Below, piece by piece: positions 16,469 through 24,762 of a stretch of DNA of 60,274 nt. Under the pieces are notes generated by a model that was not told the DNA's origin, ran no database searches, and saw only the letters and a list, made by a program, of their open reading frames with translations. Source of the stretch: Bacillota bacterium. Its GTDB lineage: Bacteria; Bacillota; Clostridia; Christensenellales; CAG-138. The translations under genes and the position numbers were made by a program. The stretch covers positions 1 to 60,274 of the forward strand of contig JAEYSE010000130.1 of NCBI GenBank assembly GCA_023435025.1, written 5' to 3'. How positions within the stretch are numbered: the stretch's first letter is position 1; each line of letters starts with the position of its first letter.

Positions 16469-17347
16469 TTGTCCAAACTGCATTTTATATTCAATCCCGT
16501 CGCCGGGAACGGCGCTTCGGCTCAAGTGTTTGCGCAGATGGAGGCATTGCTCAGGGCGCGAAACATTGACTATTCCTTTTCACGCTCCGAATACCCCGGC
16601 CACGCGCATGATCTGACCAGAGAAGCGCTTTTAGCGGGACACGAGTGCATCGTTGCCGTCGGCGGAGACGGTACCGTTCGAGAGGTCGCTATGGAAATGG
16701 TGGGTAGCAACGTGCCTCTAGGCATGCTCCCCTGCGGAACAGGCAACGATATGGTGCGGGCGCTACACGTCCCGAGCGAACCGGAAGCGGTATTGGACAT
16801 ATTGCTCAACGCCACACCGAAATGGATGGATGCAGCGGAAGCCAACGGCAAGCTGTTTTTCAATATAGGCGGCTTTGGTTTTGACGTGGACGCGCTGATC
16901 AACACCGAACGCTATAAAAAGTATCTCAAAGGGATGGCCGCGTATTTGGCGGGCTTGTTCCATACCCTATCGAAGCTTCGCTTGATCCCGGTGCGCGTCA
17001 CGACGCCGGAAAAAACATTCACCTGCAATGCGCTCATTGTAACCGCCTGCAACGGTACACACTTTGGCGGTGGCATGAACGCAGCGCCCTTAGCCGACCC
17101 GACAGACGGACTGCTGGACATTTGTATTGCGACGGACGTTAACAAACTCACCGTACTGTCCCTGCTTGCTAAGTTCGTCAAAGGCAAGCACGTCGGTCTG
17201 CCCGTGATTCACTACTTTAAGGCGACAGAAATCACCGTGGACGCTGGCCTTGCCCTGCCCGTACAGGTGGATGGCGAAGTGATAGAACAAACGCCCGTCA
17301 CATTCCGCATCCGCCCTCACGCGCTGCTGGTGAAAACCGGGCTATAG
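16469..17347 (+). CDS. Diacylglycerol/lipid kinase family protein (DagK/YegS type)
   Basis: This 292-residue ATP-dependent lipid kinase of the DAGK catalytic family probably phosphorylates diacylglycerol for return to phospholipid or lipoteichoic-acid-linked synthesis at the membrane. The nucleotide-binding GGDGT motif is at 65-69, and GTGND at 90-94 is the second family landmark. The C-terminal half has the expected beta-sandwich pattern ending in VQVDGEV. The start codon is TTG with AGGAGG seven bases upstream. A strong terminator follows. It is monocistronic and flanked by repeat elements. Confidence 0.9.
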   Translation: MSKLHFIFNPVAGNGASAQVFAQMEALLRARNIDYSFSRSEYPGHAHDLTREALLAGHECIVAVGGDGTVREVAMEMVGSNVPLGMLPCGTGNDMVRALHVPSEPEAVLDILLNATPKWMDAAEANGKLFFNIGGFGFDVDALINTERYKKYLKGMAAYLAGLFHTLSKLRLIPVRVTTPEKTFTCNALIVTACNGTHFGGGMNAAPLADPTDGLLDICIATDVNKLTVLSLLAKFVKGKHVGLPVIHYFKATEITVDAGLALPVQVDGEVIEQTPVTFRIRPHALLVKTGL

Positions 17348-17370
17348 AGGATAATTATTATATGGAAACG

Positions 17371-17400
17371 CGCCGGGCAAATGCCCGGCGCTTTTGTTTA
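17371..17400 (+). terminator. Terminator after the lipid kinase gene
   Basis: A perfect CGCCGGGC / GCCCGGCG stem with loop AAAT is followed by CTTTTGTTT. It also stands between the convergent lipid kinase and DUF4956 genes. Confidence 0.85.
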
Positions 17401-17417
17401 AAGTCCACAAAACTTTC

Positions 17418-18092
17418 TTACGAAACAAAATCCCCTTGATGCGCGATCAGCGTGGCGTCATATACGCCCTCTATGCGCATGAACTTGTCCACAACGGCGG
17501 TTTCCTCATCCCGGAGGCGGACCTCCAAAGTCAGCTCCACGCCGTCACGCTGCACGGTCCTTGAGCGGACGCGCACGCGGGGCAGCTGTTTGATCAGGCC
17601 TTTGACAGGCGCGTTTGCGCCCTCGTGGAAGTGCAAAATCAGCAGGTACGGCATGCTGCCGCGCAGCTTGAACACCGTGAGCAGCACCATGATGACGCCG
17701 ATGATGACTGCGCCGATCACCGCCACATCCAGGAACTGTGCGCCCAGCGCGATACCTTCGCCCACCGCCCAGAACATGAACGTGGTATCCATGGGATCTT
17801 TGACCGCCGTACGGAAACGGATGATGGACAGCGCGCCTACCATGCCCAGGCTGAACGCAACGTTGATGCTCAGCAGCATAATGACAAGGCTTGACACCAT
17901 GGTGAGCATGATCAGGCTCAGATTGAACGTGCGCGAATACAGCACGCCGCCGAACGTCCTTTTGTAAATAAAGAATATGAATACACCAAGCGCGAACGCC
18001 GCCAGCATGGTAATGAGTATCTGCATCGGCGGCAGGGAACTGGTGAACATCGATTGAATATTGAATGCTTGTTGGATATCATTTGCAGGCAT
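17418..18092 (-). CDS. DUF4956 membrane protein
   Basis: This 224-residue protein has about four hydrophobic segments in its first 140 residues, including the conserved block SLGMVGALSIIRFRTAVKDP (about 81-100). A soluble alpha/beta C-terminal domain follows. DUF4956 proteins have no firmly established function but recur beside VTC-domain and CotH genes, exactly as here. It is the last gene of a three-gene operon, 14 bases after the VTC gene, with GGAGGA upstream of the ATG. A membrane subunit for polyphosphate or phosphate chemistry together with the VTC protein is a reasonable but unproven inference. Confidence 0.88.
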   Translation of the reverse strand: MPANDIQQAFNIQSMFTSSLPPMQILITMLAAFALGVFIFFIYKRTFGGVLYSRTFNLSLIMLTMVSSLVIMLLSINVAFSLGMVGALSIIRFRTAVKDPMDTTFMFWAVGEGIALGAQFLDVAVIGAVIIGVIMVLLTVFKLRGSMPYLLILHFHEGANAPVKGLIKQLPRVRVRSRTVQRDGVELTLEVRLRDEETAVVDKFMRIEGVYDATLIAHQGDFVS

Positions 18093-18106
18093 GGGCGGGG
18101 TTCCTC

Positions 18107-18793
18107 CTATTCATATTTCCGGCACAGGCAGTATTTGCTGATTGCGCTGCGCTGGGCATTTTCAAGCGGTTGCAATAAGGTGCGGATATACGCGGGCAGG
18201 TAATGGTTGAATTTGACCTCCATCACCATGCCGTATCCCTCTATTACGGGATAAGTGGGCAGTTCCTTGTCAAATATGGCTACGGAACGATGCGCGGTGC
18301 GGATATCCTGGTCAAACGTCACGCGCACATCCTCCACCGGGAACACGTATGGCTCGCGGTAATAGTCTACAATCACGCGGGGCTTTAACAGCCGCGTGCG
18401 GAACGCCGCGTACATCTCATGTGCAAAGGGTTCGCTGCGCCTTAACAGAAACGTACAGTTGCCGCGTATGAGCGCGTCACATTCCTGCCTACTGAGCAGG
18501 ATGGAACTTTTTTGAATAAACTGGCCCTCTTTGTGCTTGCGCTCCAACTTGATGTCCGTATCCTTCAGGTTGTAGATGCGGATACGGTACTTGTCCCTGT
18601 GGTCGGTGCCGTCGAGCTTGTCCATCATGGCGGAGTCCATATAATCGTCAAAATACAGGCTGCGAATAAAGTATTTGCCCGTTGTCTTAGCGTGCTTGTC
18701 GCGGTCCAGTGTCAGCGAAAGCTTGCGGCTTAGTAGCTCGTATTCCGCAAGGCTGATGAAATATTTTAACTCATGGCGGAAGGATGCGCTCAA
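18107..18793 (-). CDS. VTC-domain (polyphosphate polymerase-like) protein
   Basis: This 228-residue protein has the tunnel-shaped VTC/CYTH-like fold that in yeast Vtc4 makes polyphosphate from ATP. The usual motifs are present in order: RHELKYFIS at the start, SLYFDD, KYRIRIYN, KLERKHKEG, VDYYREPYV and MEVKFNHYLP near the end. The basic and acidic tunnel residues therefore appear intact. The start codon is TTG and overlaps the CotH stop as TTGA, with GGAGGTG inside the end of cotH as the ribosome-binding site, so translation is coupled. Together with DUF4956 it may act at the membrane in a polymer- or phosphate-related process. Confidence 0.9.
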   Translation of the reverse strand: MSASFRHELKYFISLAEYELLSRKLSLTLDRDKHAKTTGKYFIRSLYFDDYMDSAMMDKLDGTDHRDKYRIRIYNLKDTDIKLERKHKEGQFIQKSSILLSRQECDALIRGNCTFLLRRSEPFAHEMYAAFRTRLLKPRVIVDYYREPYVFPVEDVRVTFDQDIRTAHRSVAIFDKELPTYPVIEGYGMVMEVKFNHYLPAYIRTLLQPLENAQRSAISKYCLCRKYE

Positions 18794-21789
18794 GAGAACA
18801 CCTCCTGCATATACGCGTCCGATAGGCCAAGCTCCTGCTGCAGCTGCGCCTTGATGACGGCGGGGCGCTTCTGTGCAAATTCCTTCAGGTACGCGATATT
18901 GCTTTGGAAGGATTTATAGCTGCCGAAATTCTCAGCGTGCTGCGGCACATTCCTGAACGTTGCGCCGTTGAATTTTTCCCGTTCACGTGAGATTTCAGAG
19001 TCCACCGTGGCCGCAAGCTCGTCGATGAGCGCAATCACGCGCCCCGGTTCGTAGACTGTATTCATGATCTCTGCAAACCGGCGGCAGAAGGCGTCCTTCC
19101 AGTCCGCATTCTTTAATAGCGCGTTAAAAAGGCCGGAGGCCGCGGGCTGGGGACCCCGGCGCTTGGTAACCGTCTCATGGTTGTAATTGTTCCAACCCCA
19201 GCAGAAATCGTAGTAGATCCATTTCCACTTGCCGCCGGGGAGCTTGTAGTACTGGATGTTCGCGTAATCGGAGTTGCCCACGTACAGTTCGCAGATCATA
19301 TAATCCATGAAGCTGTTCACGTCCATACGGTCCGCGACATACTGATAATATTCACGGTTGGAAAGATCGTGGCTATTCACATAGTCCATCAGGGCGACCC
19401 ATTCTTTCTTGCTGCCATGGGAAACAAGAGAACTCGCCTTCATGATGTCCATATTGTCCGCATCTTCGGTGTTCTCATGCTGGGCCACAAAGAACCGGCT
19501 GCGCTTTTCCTTCATGAAATATACGCCCCAGTATTCGCCGTTTAAATACATCACGTAGGGTTTGTACGCCTGCATCAGCACGTTGACGTCGGTACCCTCC
19601 AGAAGGCCGCTTGAGAGCTCGTCGCGTATTTTGCTGCGGTTCTGATCCTGCGCGCCCGCGCGCAGCGAAAGGGATTTATACGACGTATACGGCCTGTTTT
19701 CAAAGAAGGCGTAATCAAGCGAGTTATTGCCGTATTCCGAGCGGGCGAGGATGTTGAACCCCTTCTGTGCACGCCCGCGCCCGAAGCCCCCCGCGATGCG
19801 GATGCCGACATCCTGCGAAAACGCCTGCTGCTTGTCATCCCCGAACACAGCGAAGTTCGCCGGGCGCTCCCATTGGGACTGTATCTCTTCCCCTTCCGTA
19901 CCGCGGCCTTTGTAGAAATTGGCTGTCGCAAGTGCTTCGCCATAAGGAAGTTCCGGATCGTAGTTTTCGCCATGGGCGTAGATGCCGGTCTTTGCGTCCC
20001 ACAGGTTCTTCGGGTCCGTCACAAGCGTGACTATGGGGAGCGCGTGGTTCACGTCATCCCCCGTGAACAAGAACGTCCCGGTAGCCGCGCTGCCGGTGAT
20101 ATACCCGTCCCGGACGGCGACGGCGCGTATGACCGTGTTTTGATCGAGCTGAATGGGCCCCGTATAGCGGGTGGCGTTTTGCGTGGGGGTCGTGCAGTCC
20201 GTGGTGTAATAAATGTCCTCGTTGGCCTTGGCGGACAGTTCCAGTGTAATGGCGTTTTCATATACGCCGGGCGCCGTGGAAAACGCGGGAACCGCCGTAA
20301 CACCCAGCGCCCCTTCCCCATTGGCAGTTCCCGGCGTGGGAGATGCGTAATAAAGAAGCTTCCCGTTTGAGCGTCCAAGGCTTACGTCCGCTCCTGTCTG
20401 GCCAAGCTGAAGTTTGTCTATCAGCTCTCCCTCAGGTGAGTACAACAGCACCACATCCCCGGAAGCCGAGAGCGAAAAGTTTGTCTCCAGCGTTTTTTTT
20501 TGCGTATCCTTCACATCGTTTCCCGTCGCAAGCACCACATAATAGCTGTTGGGTGCAATCGTAACGTCCGGAAAGCGCCAGAGCGCCGGGTTGTTGGGAT
20601 TGTCCGAAAGCACGTAGCCGGAAAGGTTGATGGGGTCCGGGGAGGAGTTATAAAGCTCAATCCAATCGGGCGTAGAGTTGTTAACCGTATAGGAACCCGC
20701 GTTGTTCCCCATTACCTCTGAAAGACACAAAGCGCCCGTCGGCAGGGCGCTCATGCTGTTAAATGCCGCAAACCCTTCCTCCGTATTGAGGTAGCCCGGC
20801 GTGGGCTGCGCCATTGCTTTCCATTCCCCCGTACCGTCCGGCATGCGGGCCATGCTGATATCCGCCTGCTGTTCCGTATAGGTATAACTGTCTATGACTC
20901 CGCCCTTCGGGTCCGAGAACACAACGCTTTCCGCATAGGCGCGCAGAGAAAACGGAGCGTTTAACACGCCATCAATCAGGCCGTCCCTACCTGAGCAATG
21001 TATGAGCAGTACGCCGTTCGCGGGAATTCTGGTCCCTTCCGGGAACACCCACTTCATGGGCTGGTTTTCCTCATCCGAAAGCCCGCAGCCCGAAATGTCC
21101 ACTTCCTGCGCGGTGGTATTATATAGCTCCACCCAATCCGGATAATCCCCCTGCGGGCCGGGTAGCGTGGTCGCGTTGCTGGCCATAAACTCGTTGATGC
21201 GCACGCCGTTGTCCACGATGTTCACCTGGAGCGTTTCCCGGTATTGCGCGGCGCCTTCCTCGGTATTGGGGAAGCCGGGGGAGAGGAGCGTCGTTTCCTG
21301 CCACGCACCTTCCGCATTGCGCATCAAGGCGGCGCCTGCTGCGACGCTTTTTAGCTCCATGCTGTCTATGGGGCGCCCGGTGGCGTTGCTGAAAATCAGC
21401 TGATCGGAAGCCGAAAGCTTAAAGGAAGCGTGAAGAGGACCATCCAAAGCGTCGCCCGAGCAGAATACAACAAGGTAGCCGCCCGCGGGAATAACCGTCC
21501 CGCTGGGGAACGCCCATTTTGCGGCAACCAGCATATCGTCCGTCAGGCCAAAACCTGAAATATCCACGGCGGCGTCAGAACTATTATAGAGCTCGATCCA
21601 ATCCGGAAAATCCCCGTTTTCATCCGGAACCGCGCCCTTGTTGGAGGTCATGACTTCGTTGATGCGGACATCGCCGCCTGTGGCAGTACCATTGCCCGGC
21701 GCGCTGCCGCCCATTTTGAATACCAGATAAAGTCCTGCCACGCACAGCAAGACCACAAAGAAAAGCAATGGAATACGTTTCAGATTCAA
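18790..21789 (-). CDS. Large CotH-kinase surface protein with lamin-tail domains
   Basis: This 999-residue exported protein has an N-terminal membrane anchor (about residues 5-24). Three lamin-tail (LTD) domains each contain the PDWIELYN or PDWVELYN signature (roughly 35-155, 195-315, 350-470). A chitobiase-like beta domain follows (about 495-570), and then a CotH kinase-like domain (about 580-975). The CotH part has NGEYWGVYFMKEKR and YYDFCWGW, where acidic metal-binding residues are expected. CotH proteins phosphorylate spore-coat or surface partners. A longer frame is open to 21858, but AAAGGAG eight bases before the TTG at 21789 fixes the start. It heads the CotH-VTC-DUF4956 operon. Confidence 0.9.
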   Translation of the reverse strand: MNLKRIPLLFFVVLLCVAGLYLVFKMGGSAPGNGTATGGDVRINEVMTSNKGAVPDENGDFPDWIELYNSSDAAVDISGFGLTDDMLVAAKWAFPSGTVIPAGGYLVVFCSGDALDGPLHASFKLSASDQLIFSNATGRPIDSMELKSVAAGAALMRNAEGAWQETTLLSPGFPNTEEGAAQYRETLQVNIVDNGVRINEFMASNATTLPGPQGDYPDWVELYNTTAQEVDISGCGLSDEENQPMKWVFPEGTRIPANGVLLIHCSGRDGLIDGVLNAPFSLRAYAESVVFSDPKGGVIDSYTYTEQQADISMARMPDGTGEWKAMAQPTPGYLNTEEGFAAFNSMSALPTGALCLSEVMGNNAGSYTVNNSTPDWIELYNSSPDPINLSGYVLSDNPNNPALWRFPDVTIAPNSYYVVLATGNDVKDTQKKTLETNFSLSASGDVVLLYSPEGELIDKLQLGQTGADVSLGRSNGKLLYYASPTPGTANGEGALGVTAVPAFSTAPGVYENAITLELSAKANEDIYYTTDCTTPTQNATRYTGPIQLDQNTVIRAVAVRDGYITGSAATGTFLFTGDDVNHALPIVTLVTDPKNLWDAKTGIYAHGENYDPELPYGEALATANFYKGRGTEGEEIQSQWERPANFAVFGDDKQQAFSQDVGIRIAGGFGRGRAQKGFNILARSEYGNNSLDYAFFENRPYTSYKSLSLRAGAQDQNRSKIRDELSSGLLEGTDVNVLMQAYKPYVMYLNGEYWGVYFMKEKRSRFFVAQHENTEDADNMDIMKASSLVSHGSKKEWVALMDYVNSHDLSNREYYQYVADRMDVNSFMDYMICELYVGNSDYANIQYYKLPGGKWKWIYYDFCWGWNNYNHETVTKRRGPQPAASGLFNALLKNADWKDAFCRRFAEIMNTVYEPGRVIALIDELAATVDSEISREREKFNGATFRNVPQHAENFGSYKSFQSNIAYLKEFAQKRPAVIKAQLQQELGLSDAYMQEVFS

Positions 21790-21950
21790 AAGAGGCACTC
21801 CTTTACGCGGGCCAGAAAGCCTGCCATGCAGCCCGCCATGCCAAAAGCCGGGCAACATCCATATAGTTTTTCCTGCATGTAGTGTACCACAAAGCGCGGA
21901 GCCTGAACATGTACGGATACAAAATTCATAAAATGTTTGTCAAACGTCTG

Positions 21951-23117
21951 TCAATCACACCGGTTTTCCGGCGGGCCAATTGTGGTTTCACGCGAACGCA
22001 CCCATTCGCGGATCAACCGGTAAACCACCGCAGTGACCGGCGTACCAAGCAGCATACCCCATACGCCAAACAGGCCTCCGCCTACGATGACGCTGGTTAA
22101 AACCCATAGCCCCGGAAGCCCAACGGCATTACCAACCACCCTTGGGTATATCAGGTTGTTCTCCAACTGCTGCAGTATGATAATGAACAACACAAACCAA
22201 ACGGCCTGCATGGGCTCTATTACAAGCAATATGACAGCGCAGGGAATTGTGCCGATGATACCGCCCAATATGGGAACGAGCGCCGTCACGGCGATGATGG
22301 AGCTAATAAGCAACGCGTAGTGCATTTTGAATATCGTCATACCGATAAAGCAAAGCGTTCCCAGTATCATGGCCTCTATGAACTGGCCGACAATAAAGCG
22401 GCTGAATATGCCGTTGGCCATATGCAGCACTTCCCCCGTGCGGCGCGTGTTCTTTGCGCCCATCACAGCTGTAAAAAGCCGCCGCGTCTGCATGACAAGC
22501 TTATCCTTGTTGAAGAGCATGAAGCCGGAGAGCATGATGGAAATGAGGAACTGGTATACGCCCGTGGTCAGCCCCACTGTAAATGTCAAAGCGCCGCTCA
22601 CAATCTTGCTCAAAAAACTCTGTATGAACGCAACCGCCTGGCTCCAGAGGTCCGTTACCACCGCTCCGATGTCGGGGTTGATGGAAAGCAGGGATTGTAT
22701 GCCGTCGGACCATACCTGGAAGCGGTTGAGGTACCCCGAAAAATTCATGGCCAGCGTTGTGACGCTTTCCACCACGCGCGGCAATATGAGCGCGCCAAGG
22801 CCCACCAAAAACGCGATCGCCACAAGATACGTGCAGAGCATGCTGACGCCGAGCCACGCGCGCCGCAGGCCCTTCTTCTTGTGACACCTCCAAGCGTCGA
22901 ATACCTTGTATTGGAAAAACTGCATTGGGACATGCAGCACAAAGGCCAGAACAAACGCGACAAATACGGGTGCCAGCACATGCAGCACGGAGCTGACCGC
23001 CTTCCAGATGCCGTCGATACGGTATAACAGCATCAGCAGCACAATTGCGTAGGTGATCAGCAACAGATATTTTCGCAACCTGGTTTTTTTGGGCCTCAAG
23101 GGACCTGGCTTTTCCAT
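21951..23117 (-). CDS. AI-2E family transporter
   Basis: This 388-residue integral membrane protein of the AI-2E/YdbI permease family has about eight hydrophobic segments and the family's conserved LVPILGGIIGTIP block near residue 285. GLFGVWGMLLGTPVTAVVYRL lies near the C-terminus. Named members export autoinducer-2 or act as Na+/H+ antiporters, so the substrate here is uncertain. A GAGG site lies seven bases from the ATG. It stands between the uridine kinase and CotH genes on the same strand, and no promoter was assigned. Confidence 0.9.
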   Translation of the reverse strand: MEKPGPLRPKKTRLRKYLLLITYAIVLLMLLYRIDGIWKAVSSVLHVLAPVFVAFVLAFVLHVPMQFFQYKVFDAWRCHKKKGLRRAWLGVSMLCTYLVAIAFLVGLGALILPRVVESVTTLAMNFSGYLNRFQVWSDGIQSLLSINPDIGAVVTDLWSQAVAFIQSFLSKIVSGALTFTVGLTTGVYQFLISIMLSGFMLFNKDKLVMQTRRLFTAVMGAKNTRRTGEVLHMANGIFSRFIVGQFIEAMILGTLCFIGMTIFKMHYALLISSIIAVTALVPILGGIIGTIPCAVILLVIEPMQAVWFVLFIIILQQLENNLIYPRVVGNAVGLPGLWVLTSVIVGGGLFGVWGMLLGTPVTAVVYRLIREWVRSRETTIGPPENRCD

Positions 23118-23180
23118 GAAAACCTCATACTCCCGGCAAGTCGCCGTATTGTAAATAAAATGTTCCGGGGGTAGTGCCCC

Positions 23181-23843
23181 TTAGTCCATGCAATTGGACG
23201 GCTGCTTCTGCGCTCCGTCCTTATCAAACCGCTGTGCCAGCACCTTAGCCGTTAAATATGCGCTGACCGCGTCAATTGCCAATACGTTCTTGCCGCCGCG
23301 CATCACCGCAAAGTCCGCATCCTGAATGTACTTCATGATATATTGCTCATTCATGGGCTTGACGGTGGAAAGATACTGCTCGCGGATATTGTCAATGTCC
23401 CTGCCCCGCTCCCGGATATCCCGCCGGATGCGTCTTAGCAGGCAGACGTCCACGTCCACATGCATGTATACCTTTAAAGACATCATGGCGCACAGCCGCT
23501 CGTCCTGAAACATATGAATGCCCTCAAGCAGCAATACATCCGAGGGCTCAATTAACAGCGTATCCCGGTCCGAACGCCTGTGCTGCGAATAATCGTATCC
23601 CTTTGTGGTGATGGGCCTCCCCGAAGCCAGAGTCAATACATCCTGATATAAAGCGTCGTTGTCGAAGGCCTCCGGCTCGTCATAATTGATACGTACGCGC
23701 TGTTCGAACGAAAGCTCAGGGTGATCACGGTAATAGCAATCCTGCCCGATAATCTGGCAACTGCACGAAAGCGAATCCTGAATGCGTTTCGCAAGCGTGC
23801 TCTTTCCGCTTCCGCTCATTCCGCATATCCCCAATATGACCAT
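23181..23843 (-). CDS. udk: Uridine kinase (Udk-type)
   Basis: This 220-residue P-loop nucleoside kinase of the pyrimidine salvage pathway converts uridine or cytidine to the monophosphate. Walker A GMSGSGKST is at 8-16, and the uridine-binding landmarks QDCYYRD, NYDEPEAFD and YDYSQHRR follow. The Lid-region RRIRRDIRERGR is near residues 136-147. The start is supported by GGGAGGA. The gene lies downstream of a FxLYD-type lipoprotein gene in a same-strand cluster. The C-terminal tail is slightly longer than in the usual 210-residue enzymes. A close paralogous phosphoribulokinase/uridine kinase family role cannot be fully excluded. Confidence 0.9.
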   Translation of the reverse strand: MVILGICGMSGSGKSTLAKRIQDSLSCSCQIIGQDCYYRDHPELSFEQRVRINYDEPEAFDNDALYQDVLTLASGRPITTKGYDYSQHRRSDRDTLLIEPSDVLLLEGIHMFQDERLCAMMSLKVYMHVDVDVCLLRRIRRDIRERGRDIDNIREQYLSTVKPMNEQYIMKYIQDADFAVMRGGKNVLAIDAVSAYLTAKVLAQRFDKDGAQKQPSNCMD

Positions 23844-23944
23844 TAACGACTTCCTCCCATTTTATGCGCGGACGGGGGCCTAAATACAGACCTTCCGGCG
23901 CGCGCCATTTCTTTTTGTACTGCAGTGTTAGAAACAGATTGTAT

Positions 23945-24724
23945 TTACATTCCAAATGCGCGGAACCGGATCTCTTTTGTGTGTTCCGCCAGCCCTTCAA
24001 TAGGCAGCGCCTGCATGTGCACGACAAACGCAGCGTCTTCGCCCGGTTGCAGCAGGGCGTTCCTGGTAAAATACCATACACCAAGAAGCCTGTCCTGCTC
24101 GTCATAAAACGCGGCGTAGACCATATTGATATCGCAAGCTTTTGCACCCGGATTTTTCAGGCTACCCGAAAGTGTCGCGAACCCGGGATAGTTCTGTATC
24201 AGCCGTGCGTCCGCCACCGCAAGCGGCTGCGGGGATTGCGTTGCGGTAGCCGCGGTAAGCTCGGCTTGCACCGAAAGATTTTCGGGGACGCCCAACGCAT
24301 CGTCATAAGGCAGCCAGAGCGTGCAGTAGCCGGTCTCCCCCGGCAGAACGATATCCCGCTCCGCGGCGATAGGCGTAAAATCGCTTGTCTGGGTCTTGCC
24401 GGAATAGGAGAATATAAAAGAAGCGCCTGTGAGTGTTACAGGCTCGCTGCCTTCGTTTTTGTACGCGACACCACCATAGAGCATGCCGGGAAAATACCAG
24501 GCAGCGCTGTCCGTAACCGCAACGGCCACGCCGGTTCTCGCCGCGGATGGCCTGACGACGGAGGAACTATCCGGCACTTCCGCCCCGCTATCGGCAGATG
24601 CGGGCGGCGCGCTTGCGGTGGCGCCTAATTCAAGCGTATCCGTCGGCTGCGGCTTCCCTGCACAGCCCGCAACGAGGAGCAACAGCGCGATAAGTGCCGC
24701 AGCCAGACGTATCACATTTCGCAT
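23945..24724 (-). CDS. Lipoprotein with FxLYD-like domains
   Basis: This 259-residue secreted lipoprotein has a signal peptide ending in the lipobox LVAGC (Cys21), followed by a Ser/Ala/Pro-rich linker (about 22-60). Two immunoglobulin-like FxLYD domains follow, each with an YPG- or FPG-type beginning (WYFPGMLYGGVAYKNEG and NYPGFATLSGSLKNPG). Such domains are found in Gram-positive extracytoplasmic proteins of unknown role. The ATG at 24724 has GGAGG about eight bases upstream and is preferred over an in-frame start 24 bases earlier. It lies 38 bases after the phosphohexomutase gene. No function is assigned. Confidence 0.75.
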   Translation of the reverse strand: MRNVIRLAAALIALLLLVAGCAGKPQPTDTLELGATASAPPASADSGAEVPDSSSVVRPSAARTGVAVAVTDSAAWYFPGMLYGGVAYKNEGSEPVTLTGASFIFSYSGKTQTSDFTPIAAERDIVLPGETGYCTLWLPYDDALGVPENLSVQAELTAATATQSPQPLAVADARLIQNYPGFATLSGSLKNPGAKACDINMVYAAFYDEQDRLLGVWYFTRNALLQPGEDAAFVVHMQALPIEGLAEHTKEIRFRAFGM

Positions 24725-24762
24725 CGCTTCCGCCTCCTTTCCGTGCATGTATCGTTTGTGAT

